A stretch of 64,000 bases of DNA. Source: Isoetes taiwanensis. Taxonomy: Eukaryota; Streptophyta; Lycopodiopsida; Isoetales; Isoetaceae. The notes beneath the pieces were generated by a model. That model was not told where the DNA came from, ran no database searches, and was given only the letters and a program-made list of their open reading frames with translations. The DNA lies in contig JAJEKV010000038.1 of assembly GCA_021234155.1 (NCBI GenBank), positions 3,602,036-3,666,035 of the forward strand, in the 5' to 3' direction. Each line of letters begins with the position of its first letter. Within the stretch, counting starts at the first letter, position 1. Positions 11,941-22,790 of the stretch are shown here, piece by piece. Made by a program: the position numbers and the translations under genes.

Positions 11941-12639
11941 TTCGGCCGAGAGGAGAAGTTTGGGAGGCGATTCTTTGAGGTGACATGGTGGTGCCATCAT
12001 CATTTCATGGAGAAGGTGAGTTACATTAGCGCTAAATATATATATATTTTTTTTTCAATATGTGCTTGTTAAATTCATGAACACGAGAGACAATGTGTGT
12101 TTAACATTGACATTTGATGAATTTTGAATCTTTAATAACTTCAACTCTTTCGTGCATTTTAAGGTAATGTTTCCTTAGTGTCATTTCTCAAGTGGACGTG
12201 CTTCTCAAGTGGATACAGGCTACACATTGGTACAACATGGAAAATAAATAATCTTTCTACCCTTGAGGTATTGGGGTTTTATAGCGAAATATTTAAGCAT
12301 TAGTTTTCACCGATTTTCAGCCTAACTGATGTCTAGACATGAAATTCAGTGCCTCTCTTGCTAGGGACACTTCAATTCAATTTAATTGGCATGGATACCA
12401 TTGGCATGGTTTAAGAAAATGAAATGACCAATACTGGCGATTTCTTTCAATAATCATTGATTAAAAGATAAAAATAAAACAATCTCCCATTTTGCACCCT
12501 AAAATTTTGCTCGGGCCTCACCTGCTGCAGAGAGCTCATTCCGTCGCTGTGCAACAGTTGCAAGCCGCAATCTGTGTATTTTTTTTTTTTCTTAAATTTG
12601 AGACAAGTTAGAACAGTTTAAAGATGCTGGGTATGGCAC

Positions 12640-13620
12640 TGTTTGAATAGGTTTTGAGTTTATAGCTATAGAAAGTGAGAGGACGTCAATGTTGCAGTGC
12701 ATATCGACTGGATCTTTATCTGTGGATGGATGGTCAAATTATTCAAGTCCAGATTTGAAGAAGCTTGTTTCACGTGGTAGAGATTCCAATAATTCAGTCA
12801 AGCTCTCACAGACTGTGTATCAGAAATTTTACAATCCCAAGCAGAGGTGGGAACTATTGACAACAAAAATGATAGTTGAGAGACATTCCTAGTGACCAGG
12901 CATCAGCTATTTGTAATTATGCACAGCTGCAAAAGGATTTGGGTGATCGAGATATCAGGTGCATTCTGGTCATCTAAGGAAATGATAAAGGTTGAATGCT
13001 TGGTATTGTTTGCTCACTTGGTATTATTTTTTGCAGCAATGTTGATGACGAGAGAATTATAGGCCCGTTTGCACCCTCAGCCCAGGTTAGCCTTTTTTGC
13101 TATCTTTGTTTGTAGCAATGATGATAGTGATAGAGTTGAAGATTTATTTAATGGATGGACTGCATGGGCCTATGTATCCCTTGTACAGCTATATCATAGA
13201 AAACAACGAAACAAATATCAATCAATTAAGTATGTTGCAGATTTGCGTGTAATAGATGATCTACATTTTGCTTTGGTTGGCATCGAGGGGAAATATGTGA
13301 GGATAACGAAAGGAAGGTTAAAAGAAGGATCACTAATTTTCAAGCTGACCGTCAGTGGTTTTGCCTTGCCAGTCACTGCATGTCTTCATTATTATTTAGC
13401 GTAGGAAACCTCTTCAAAGTTATTTGGGGGGCATGCTCCCAACCTTCGTGCAAGCCTGGGCCACCAACTTGCATATTTGTGTTCATTCTTGCAGGAATTA
13501 ACAAAAGGCATCTTGCCACTATCTGAAAATTACATGGTAGTGAATCATGCATCTTCCAGGTACACAGCACATATGCCAGGATTATTTGGGTGCTTATAAT
13601 TTGGTACATCTTGCTTTCTT
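12640..13620 (+). pseudogene. Gamma-tubulin complex component 2-like gene fragment, copy 1
   Basis: At 13243-13311 the translation is DLRVIDDLHFALVGIEGKYV, closely matching the start of the conserved gamma-tubulin complex protein 2 (GCP2/Spc97) region. At about 13494-13560, after an intron-like gap, ELTKGILPLSENYMVVNH follows as expected for the next block of the family. GCP2 proteins help nucleate microtubules in the gamma-tubulin ring complex. Other exon-like pieces with AG and GT borders precede it (SNVDDERIIGPFAPSAQ near 13040; a block near 13120 ending VSLVQLYHR; SLSVDGWSNYSSPDLKKLV near 12710); I could not assign these. The fragment keeps introns, so it came from genomic DNA, and it lacks most of the protein. 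It is repeated at 25350-26330. Confidence 0.6.
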
Positions 13621-14119
13621 ATGTTCATATGTTTGAATATTAGTTAATTTGAACGTTTGTCTATAGTTCCATCTGTTTATTAAGCTTTACATTTTGGGAA
13701 TATGCTATGTCCTACCTTGATTCAGTCTTTCCTTTTTGCTGCTATCCTGTGATTCTGGTATTTGCTTGTTGCTCTCTTATTTAATACAAAATATGTCGGT
13801 GGATGAGTAGCAATGTGACTTATGCTTTGTAAATTTCTGGAGACATTCACAAGTCCATGCAAGAAGATGCTTATAAGAGCCAGATTCACAATTCGCCCTC
13901 CGTAGCTCTTTGCATTTAAAAGCTACGTTGGTAGGTAGTACTGAGGTATCTGAATAAAAAGAGGAGAAATTTGAACTTAGTTTTCTAATAAGGCAGAACG
14001 TACCTTTTCCATCTGCATTTGTTTCCTTCTTAATTTGATAGTTGTCCACTACATTTGTCAAATTCAGCTATATCAAGCAGCCGCCCTGTTCCCACAATTT
14101 GATCCAGAAGATAGTGAAT

Positions 14120-14335
14120 GTTGGTTTTGAGTATATAGCTAAAGAAAGTTGAGAGGACATCAATGTGGACTACAAGAATTTTAACTCATGCATTTTGAAT
14201 GTTGGTGGTTGTAGTGCACATAGGATAGGCTGGATCTCTATCTGTGGATGGTTTTATTAGGATCCAGCCAGATTTAATGAGACTTGTTTCACGTGGTGGT
14301 AAATCAGTCAAGTCCTCGTATAAATAGGCAAGCAA
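14120..14335 (+). repeat. Second copy of exon-like block within unit C
   Basis: The sequence around AGTATATAGCTAAAGAAAG and the following GGATCTCTATCTGTGGATGG to TTGTTTCACGTGGTGG repeats the block at 12650-12810 in degraded form. The same pair of blocks occurs in copy 2 (25347 and 27613), and the leader motif occurs once more at 26919. Confidence 0.65.
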
Positions 14336-14932
14336 AAAGCCACGTATCCATACTAGCAAGGTGTAACCAAAGAAGATGTTAGTAGAAGAGGTGGAGCGGC
14401 CTTGTCCTACTTTTTGAGAGGAGTCTAGCACAAGGTAGGTAGGTTTATTTCGATGCCAATTGGAGCTAATTTTAAGCATCTCAATTTGCAAACCTATGGA
14501 ACTGTGTTATTAATATATAGAATATGATCATTATCTCTACTGTATTGTTCAATTAGTGGCTCATTGATGCAAAACAGACAGCTTACTACTTTTGAGGCCT
14601 GTTATACCGATCCACCAATATGGATACTTATCTTTGATAATTTGCTTTAAGCAAAGTTAGTGTTGTCTATTAGTAAGCATAATTTGTTTTGCGAGTTAAA
14701 AAGTCTCGGGGCACCACACTACAATCTTGTAAGAAATAAGTACCTTAACAAGCATCTTACTAAGCTGTAGTGGTTGAGCTTGTATTTTAGTCGCATTTTG
14801 TAGCGGTTTGGTGTTGTGCTTGTGTTTTGTTGGTTTTCAAAGGCTTTCAACTCCAGCTCTTCCAAGTCTGGATCTTGCTTGCACCTCGGAGTACTGCTTC
14901 CATGACCTATTGGTCTCCGTGGACGTTAAAAA

Positions 14933-14962
14933 ATCTATTCTATTCTATTCTATTCTATTCTA
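14933..14962. repeat. TATTC pentanucleotide microsatellite
   Basis: About five to six tandem TATTC units. Confidence 0.85.
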
Positions 14963-15059
14963 CCTCCAAAGCTCTTCAAGATGCAGTAGGTTAAACAGAC
15001 TCATGAAGGGCCATAGCCAAAGGCGTGAAGAAAAATCACGTAGGAATGCTCGTGATTTG

Positions 15060-15310
15060 ATAAGATGAAAGGAGGGACAGATAGCCCTCGTGTTTTGCGA
15101 ATGTTTTGCCTTGAGAGTTTTGCATGACCTATGTTTTCTTTCATGTCTGACGGATGAAAGGAGGGACAGAATAAATGTCGCTCTCGATTTCGCCACATTA
15201 TTGCCTTGTGTTTTCACGAATGTTTTGCCTTGAGGTTTTGTGCATAATCGTGTTTTTGCCTTAAGGGTTTTGCATAATCTGCGTGTTTTGCGGGGCTTGG
15301 GCTTGGAGCA
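15060..15310. repeat. Degenerate short tandem repeats (TTTTGC-rich)
   Basis: Repeated GTTTTGCCTTGAG and TTTTGCATAATC motifs, and GATGAAAGGAGGGACAGA twice (15065 and 15154). No coding signal. Confidence 0.55.
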
Positions 15311-15387
15311 TAGCCACAAAAAGAAAAACTTGTTGAAGATCGTCAAAGGTCGGTTCATCGTAAGCCAAGGGCATAGGATTCTTGTTG

Positions 15388-15515
15388 GGGTTTGATTCCC
15401 AAGCCCCGGTCCATTGCAAGTCTGAGTATCAAAAATTAAACCGGATTGTGAAGCTTCATATAAGTTTAAGGCATGAGCATCGGATTGAACCGGGGTTCGA
15501 TTCCCGTGCTCATGT
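15388..15515 (+). other. Two Pol III B-box-like motifs, possible tRNA-derived remnant
   Basis: GGGTTTGATTCCC (15388-15400) and GGTTCGATTCC (15494-15504) resemble the tRNA T-arm/B box. ATGAGCA near 15474 and TGCTCAT near 15508 could pair like an acceptor stem, but they are too close for a full tRNA and no A box was found. Possibly a SINE head or tRNA relic. Confidence 0.25.
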
Positions 15516-15999
15516 CATATTGGAATCTTTCTTCTTTGGTTTGAGTTGTGTAATATTGTATTGTATTAATATGACATCGTATTGTATAGAGATACAAGAT
15601 GTCTTGTATGTTCAAGTGCTCCCTTTAAAATCGGGTCAGCGGGGGCCAATTTGACCCCATCTTGACTTTGCATTGAAGGGCCCAAAGACCGTGAGATGGA
15701 ATATCATGTATAATATCCCTCGATCCAATGGTCTAAAAATGAAATGTAACCAAATTGGTCTTATAAAACCACAAGTTGAAATCTCTGGTGTATTTGAGAT
15801 ATTTGTATATGATCAATGTGATACGAGAATCAATAAGAACACAATTTTATAACAACTAAATTCACCACCTAACTGAAGTTGTCGCTCTCCCCCAGCCAAG
15901 GAAGCTTGTCAGCATTAACTTAGGTAAAATACTAATTCATAAATATCTAAAGGTCCCCACATCAGCTCTAATGCTTAATTCAACAATGAATGTGCCCAA

Positions 16000-16640
16000 G
16001 AAGCAAACTCTCTAAGTAGCCAAAGATTGATTTCCAAATGTAATAGTCATGCAATGCAAGAAGAACGGCTTGATTCTAGCCTGCAGTATTTGCTGAAAAA
16101 GAAAGATGATTTATAGGCATTTGTCATCTTGAACATATGTTGCAATTTTCTTTGATTCATAATCCTCGTAAACATGAGGGGTTGGCCTGGGGTTTGATGG
16201 ATGTCCCTATCAAGGTTTCCATCTCTAGGATTTGGGGAGGGGTTCACAAGGGTTGCCGATGGTTCCTGATGTCTTCAGCCAGAGCCTCCTGTGTAAATAT
16301 ATGATCAATGGTTGAGCGTCGGGGCCTGAATCCCATCTACGGGAGGGTTCGTGACCTCGGCTTCCTCAGCAGATCTTGTCAACTCTTTGCTTTAGAATTT
16401 TGGCTAATAGTTTTAAAACACCCGAACCCACCATGATAGTTCATAATTAGCCCGGTAGTGTGCATCACTTGCCTTGTAGGTGGGAACAATCCTGCTAGTG
16501 GTCAGGGAAGCCTTCCTATAATACTTTCTTAAACAAGGTAGTTAGGATCGGTACTATGGAGGGCCTTGCCCACTTGAGCTTCATCGCCGCATATCGCTCA
16601 AGTTTGCCACTTTCCCATCAAGAAGACGCTGTAAGCAAAG
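16000..16640 (-). pseudogene. LINE reverse transcriptase fragment (unit A, copy 2)
   Basis: Homologous to 10260-10860. The minus strand again shows the TTTGGCTAATAGTTTT, TCATAATTAGCCCG and GTAGGTGGGAACAAT segments encoding the same RT block, with more frameshifts than copy 1. Confidence 0.5.
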
Positions 16641-16649
16641 ATGCGGATC

Positions 16650-17395
16650 GGGAACGTTTTCATCCGTGGACCTTCTCCCTAGAACCGAGGCTGGAAGGCG
16701 GGAACGGGGAACTGAACGCGTGAATTTGAACCTTTTAATCTTAAAATGGAGTTCCCAACTATTATACTTGTACTTTTTACTTGCTCTACTTTTTATATTA
16801 TATTCATTCTTTATTCGGACAAAGACAAGTATCAAAGTATCATTCTTTATTCAGAAGACAAAGACAAGTATTAGAAGAAAGACAAGTATCAGACAAGAAT
16901 CAGAAAAACAAAATTTATTCAAAGACAAAGACAAGTATTAGAAAGATAAAAACGTGGTACGAGAAGGGCTTGGTTTGCAAGCTCATATACGCACAAAAAT
17001 TCAAAAAGAATCGGAGAAACTAAATGATTTCAACCTCTAGACATGTAAATTTATGATTCGACTTGTTTCCTTGTTAAAACCGCTGATTTCGACTGTTTCT
17101 TTGAAGAAAAACTCGGACGTCACTATCTTCCGCCATATCCACGACCGCCAATTTATTTTAGGTTTTATTTTCTTGTAAAATTTAACTTTTTAGGTCATTT
17201 GATAACGTTGAAATTTTATTTTTCTTTTCCCATGTTGGGAACGTTGTAACCTAACGCGTCGGGAACGGAGTTCCCAATGAAGTTCCCAAGAAGACACACT
17301 TTGGGAACGTAAAGGAGAAGTTTCGGAACCTCTCAAGCATGGGAACGCGTGTTGGAGCGAGGAACTTGAGTGCTTGAGCGGGGTTCCGGGTATCT
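16650..17395. mobile_element. ~745-bp insertion in unit A copy 2, rich in GGGAACG
   Basis: Absent from the matching place in copy 1 (near 10840). It carries at least six GGGAACG motifs near its two ends (16650, 16698, 17236, 17260, 17300, 17341) and a central block of imperfect AGACAAAGACAAGTAT tandem repeats (16815-16940). No coding region is supported. Probably a non-autonomous element of unknown class; no clean target duplication was seen. Confidence 0.4.
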
Positions 17396-18380
17396 ATGGT
17401 CGTAAGTCTTGGACGACATCCGCCTCCGAGATTTCTAGCGTCCGCCTTTTGTGGGGGGGTATTGTGTTCGAGCACCCCAAGGACCATACAACTGCTTCAA
17501 GTATTGCTCCATTGCTCGGAAGTGATGTTCCCAGTAGGCTGTATGGGCCATCCCTTCTCCAGAAGGTCCTGGGTTGAGAGTCCAGGAGATAAAACATTTT
17601 CCTTCAATGCCTTGCAATGCACGCTTTTCTTATCCTTGAAAAAGGTGGTATTGCCCGCCGCTGCGGTGGGTAAAGCAAGATGCATGAATCACAATGGAAT
17701 CAGATGGTTACTGCCCCCAAAAAAAGGGAGCTGGAAGTTGAGATATCAGAAAGAACTGCCGCTGTCGCATGTGGAATGTGGCCCTAATATGAAGGCGGGT
17801 TGAAAGTATGGAGGAATTGAGTTGAATTAAATTGTTGATGCTTTTGTATTTGATGCCAAGTCAGAAAACTTGCCATGATAGTGGCAAATTCAGAATTACA
17901 GCGGTATCTTCGACTAATAAACACACGCATCATAGTTGGACATGCATGCAAAATTACTTCATGGGCAACACTTGCATTGTTTTCTTACACAAAAGGGAGA
18001 GTTTGCAAACGCCTCTTATAGCACAAATGTTGGGAAAAGGGCAAAGTAGTAAAAAAGTAGATAAAAATGTAGATATGTATTTTTTCCTTTGATAAAATGT
18101 AGATATGTGTTTTGTCCTATAGCCTTTAAGTTAATGTTGTTAGGGGAACGTCGCTTGTTTTAAGTTAGGCTAGGTCTTTTTTTCTTTTGCGCTTTCCTTT
18201 AAGTTAGGGTGGTTCGATGGTCGCCCTTTTGTTTCATACGTTAGGGTGGTTCCATAGCTTAGGTCCTTTATATTTTCATGGAGATGTGACTATGCCTCTA
18301 AGCAATGCTTTGAGATATGGCTTCTCATGTTCATTCTTTTCTCTCAAGCTTGCATATGTTCTCTCTCAAGTTTCCCTCCC

Positions 18381-18466
18381 GCCAGAAGTGGCTTATATTT
18401 GCATCCGAGTGGCAAATTGTGAAGCTCAACATACCTACCCCCGAGCATAAAATATGAGCTTCTGGC
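18381..18466. repeat. Hairpin, unit A copy 2
   Basis: GCCAGAAGTGGCTTATATTT (18381-18400) pairs with AAATATGAGCTTCTGGC (18450-18466). It corresponds to the hairpin at 11854-11940. Confidence 0.55.
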
Positions 18467-19010
18467 ACGAGGAGAGAAGATTGGGGCGCGTTGTTGAGGT
18501 GACAAGGTAGTGCCATCATCATTTCATAGAGAAGGTGAGTTATATTAGCGAAAAATATATTTTTTATTTTTTTTTTTTTTTTCAAGATATTTTGTTAAAT
18601 TCATGAACACGAGAGACAATGTGTGTTTAACATTGACATTTGATGAATTTGAATCTTTAATAACTTCAACTCTTTCGTGCATTTCTAGGTAATGTTTCCT
18701 TAGTGTCATTTCTCAAGTGGACGAGCTTCTCAAGTGGATACAGGCTACACATTGGTACAACATGGAAAGTAAATAATCTTTCTACCCTTGAGGTATTAGG
18801 GTTTTATAATAAATATTTAAGCATAGGTTTTCAGATTTTTATTTTAACCGATGTCTAGACATGAAATTCATTGCCTCTCTTGCTAGGGATTTGGCATGGA
18901 TACCATTGGCGTGGTTTAAGAAAATGAAATGACCAATACTGGCGATTTCTTTCAATACTTCTAGCTAGGCTATCATTGATTAACAAGGTGCTGCGCACGA
19001 CGGGTTGCCC

Positions 19011-21819
19011 TCCGTGTCCCGAGGGTGAAGTGGCTTAAATCATACTTGAAAGTCATGTTTTCACAATCAATCAAAATTTATACTTCAAAAGAATACAATA
19101 CTTGATACCATGACTTTATGAAGATGGGCCTGAAGAAATATTTGGTCCTTATCATGTATTTCCTTATTATGATAGGGAAATACATGTTTCCTTATCATAG
19201 GAATAAGATTTTATAAAAGAAGAATCGAAGTTCTGATTTTCCAACATGTCTTTATTTTTAAAGAGGTGTAAAATATTTGAATTCAAATTGCCCAAGATGG
19301 CAAAATCACAGTCGACACCTAATTCATAATACTTATTCGGATTATTTTTTCAAAAGCTTGAATCATTACTTTCTGAAAGGGATTTATTGGTTTTTGTTTG
19401 ATTGAATATGGGGATTTAATGTTCTGAGAATACCAAAAAAATATAGTTATTCGAGTCAATTATTATATCAATGCTCTTTTTGCTTTTTTGGAACCGTTGG
19501 AGGAGTAACCATACCGAAAAGAATACTTAATCCCTCAAATTTAACAATTATCACATTCTTTGGACTATACCATCTGAAGAAGAGAAACGTAAAATCAACT
19601 TACAACACATTCTGCCCTTTCTTCAAATTGTGCGTTGCCACGTGTCACAGTTTCATTTCCAGGATATTAAAGGCAGTTTCCTTGAACGTTTTTATGTTGC
19701 ATTCTGGCTTTTACCTAATTATTCTATCTTTTTACCTAACATTCAACATCCTTACTTAGCATTTCGGATTTCAAGTTTTGTTGGCCTATTAGAGCTTTTT
19801 AATAGTCCATATGCAAAAGTCATCCGTTAAATAATGCATAATGAGATATGTGCCCACAAAAGATCCACTAGTTGGCTTAGGAGTTTCCCTGTTAGATGGA
19901 GTTTGTGCATCTAAATATTGATGAGAGAAGGAAATAATTTTAAGAGGGATATTATATTTTGCAAAAGAAAGAACAAAGCTATAGTTACATATTTATAATT
20001 TCCTGAAGTAAACTACTTTTTAAGGATATCTTACAACTGTAAAAGCTTATTGGTTATCTACATCCTTAACATTCAACGAAAAGCAAAATAAGTTGAGCAA
20101 CATAGGCGGCGGAACATCTAAGACAAAGAGTTTAGCTATGAAATTCTTTTGATTCTCTTGGAGAATTGGCACAACATAAAATAATATGGCAAACCATTGT
20201 ACCATCTTTTTGTGTCATACGGGCTAACATGATTTATATTCTCGGGCTTTAATAGCCATAGCCATTTGCCATAATGCGGCTCATTTAGGATTGGCGTAAA
20301 AGTTCATCTTATTTTGGGCCAAGAATGCGCGCATATCGGATCAACAAAATAGTTATTTTAGATTTGTAAAACAATACATGCTTTGCTTGATGATGTAAAT
20401 CATGGTAATCCAATAGAGCAGCGACTGAATGGGTCCAAAATATTCAATGGAATTGCCCGGGTTATTTTAGATTTTACGAAGAGCGAAGCGAAGTTCGATT
20501 TTCCGGTATGCCATGACCCGGAAATATTATCTAAAAGCCACTGAAAATGCAACTTACAAGTTCCAACTATATTAAGATCCAAACATTCTATGCTTTAGAA
20601 AGTGCTATTCTTCTACCCTACAAGGCAGCGGTAAACTTCATTCTGAAACTTCATAGGAGATGACATACACGGAAACCAATTTTCTAGTTGAGGATAACCA
20701 ATCACCTAAAGCTAAATTTGGATAGTCAATTGATCCAAGATACAAAAGGATACTAGGGACAAGTTAAGCCTCCTAAACATCTTTTTCTATCTTTATTTCC
20801 CGAACTACTTTATATGTGCTCTTCAAGCGACCATAGTTAAAGCGAACCCCATAAAACAAACTCTGGCGCCCAAACTAGCGGCGATTTTCCCGGTGCCTAA
20901 AGCGGCGTTCTTAGCCCGAAGAAGCGCATTTTGTCCGTCGGTGGCTGGGGTTAAAATAATGTGATAAATAGATTGATATGTGGAACAATTTGAGCCATTG
21001 TTTCTTAGAATGAAAATTTTAGCAATTTCCTTATTCGATCTGGCTGGATTGTAACATTTTCATTAAAGCCGATCATTATCAACACATCCATTTCACACAT
21101 CCCAAATGTGCGTCGCACATGAGGTCATATTTTGTCAAAAGAATTTTCTTCTTGAGCAATCAATGGGTCCTATTATGGACTTGGGAGATTACTTCCAACA
21201 CATTAGCCAACTCATTTAAACATCTGCTTAACTAGAAGTCCTTTTCAAACGCATTCAAATCATGACTGCTATATAAATCATGAACTGCTGTTCAAACCAC
21301 GATAGTACAAAATAATAAAAGAATAGAGGTAATGACCATTTAGAAATGACCATTTTAGAATGCTCGCTTCAAAACCCGAGGAAGGCAAGATTTTTTTCAA
21401 GAATACCGGAAAAGTAAGCTACAAGCTCTTTTTTATCGACTATACAATATTTTGCGGATGGTGATTCACGCTTATACACGAGTTTCCCAAAATTTGCTTA
21501 CACATAATAAATCATGCCCACTTCAATCGGACATGTGTGAGGAATGTTCAAGGCCACTTGCGAACCTCGGCAATTCTTTCTCGGGGAAGTTATAAAGCCA
21601 CATCAATAACAAATTTCCTCATAAAGATGGCGCTTTCTTGGCTTTCACATAAGAATGACCAACAATGTAAGCAACTCCGCGACTCTTCGCTTCTATTAAT
21701 TCCCTCAACTCTTACGTTACCGAAGGATCCAAAACGGTTTTTGGTATCTCAAACCTAACTTCGCTTTTTTTTTTTTTATGCTGTTGCGGAAAATCGGACT
21801 GGCTTTGAATCTTGATCCA
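19011..21819. other. Insert interior left of the transporter fragment, nothing recognised
   Basis: No coding region is supported. A sequence around CATTCTATGCTTTA and GCTATTCTTCTACCCTAC (20585-20620) recurs at about 22774-22810, flanking the transporter fragment. Confidence 0.35.
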
Positions 21820-22790
21820 AAATTGCTCCGGATGCACCAATATTTTGAGAGCATTGTTTCAATCGTCAAGCTCGGAGATCACAAGTCTCGTCGCGAGATG
21901 TACCATCCACAGGCCGTTTTCCGCCGACAAGTCTCATTGCGGAAATTGCTTTGAAGTACCAATCACGCACCATTCTACCTTCAAGAGATGGTTCATTGCT
22001 AGAGGTATTCAATGTTCTTGACCTTTCGGTCGAATAAACTCTCCAATGCTCATAATAAGCCGACTTTCAAAATCAAAATCATCTTTATGGACTTGTGACA
22101 AAGTGAGAAAAGATGGCGGGTACTCTCGATAACGAGCTCAGTATATACTTGCCCAATTCCGGGAACTTCCGGAGAATGCGAAGGCTAGGACCAAGTGTAG
22201 CGACCACTTCAAGGAGACCTTATTTTGTAAATCAAATCCATACTTTTTAGTCGTGCCATAGTGGCATGTATACATGATGACCATGAAAATAACAAACCAA
22301 AACTAATGGAACCCAACCACCTTCACTAACTTTGATCATTGGAGATGATGTATAGAGAAGTTCAATTGATCCAAAAATAGCATCACAATGATTACGACCA
22401 AGCCCCGCCATAAAGGTCAATTTAATCATCAATCACTAGAAGAAAGAACGCAAAGCGAAGCATAAATAAGCATTATACCATATGCATGGCCAATTAGAAT
22501 GGTATCCAATGGAAACCCAATGTGATGACCGGACAAAGTAAAAGCATCCGACCTATTTCAAGGATATAGATTTGTCCATAAATATGTTTTGATGTATGAA
22601 CAATTTTCACACGGGAAAAGCAACCCAGGGACGAGGCATTGCTTGATAATTGAAGCTTGACTTGGCTCCCAAACAACGAAGCAAGTGTGGCAATAACAAA
22701 AACTGGCCGATGGACATGCTTTAAAAGCTGGCGATGGAGACATTTTATGCAATTAAAAAACTGGCCGATGGACATTCTATGCTTTACAAA
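21820..22790 (-). pseudogene. HAK/KUP/KT potassium transporter fragment (C-terminal half)
   Basis: Reading on -, the pieces appear in the family's order. First is RPVFVIATLASLFGSQ (about 22700), then RVKIVHTSKHIYGQIYI (about 22580), then IGHAYGI (about 22480). They continue with FGSIELLYTSSPMIKVSEGG and WVPLVLV (22300-22370), [20 protein letters not shown] (about 22230), a block with LGPSL then VPAIFSHFVT (22100-22190) and VHKDDFDFESRLIMSIGEFI (22035-22100). These plasma or vacuolar membrane proteins move K+ into cells. Several frameshifts separate the blocks, and roughly 45-50 residues usually found between FSHFVT and HKDD are missing. The N-terminal half was not found before the insert ends at 25142. 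Family identity is strong. Some frameshifts may reflect the base bias noted for this stretch. Confidence 0.82.

Larger units (their letters stand above)
9924..14770. repeat. Segmental repeat unit A-C, copy 1
   Basis: This stretch is repeated in the same order and orientation at 15737-18985 (part A) and 25143-28260 (part C). The junction A-C is continuous here near 12470, where copy 2 has a ~6.2-kb insert. Within the unit lie a LINE RT remnant, a conserved hairpin, a GCP2-like gene fragment and a duplicated exon-like block. Similarity is high by eye, with scattered indels. Confidence 0.8.
15737..18985. repeat. Segmental repeat unit copy 2, part A
   Basis: It starts with the same ATGAAATGTAACCAAATTGG segment as copy 1 at 9924 and follows copy 1 to the CATTGATTA point near 18980, where copy 1 runs straight into part C. 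It contains an extra ~745-bp insertion (about 16650-17395) that copy 1 lacks. Confidence 0.8.
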
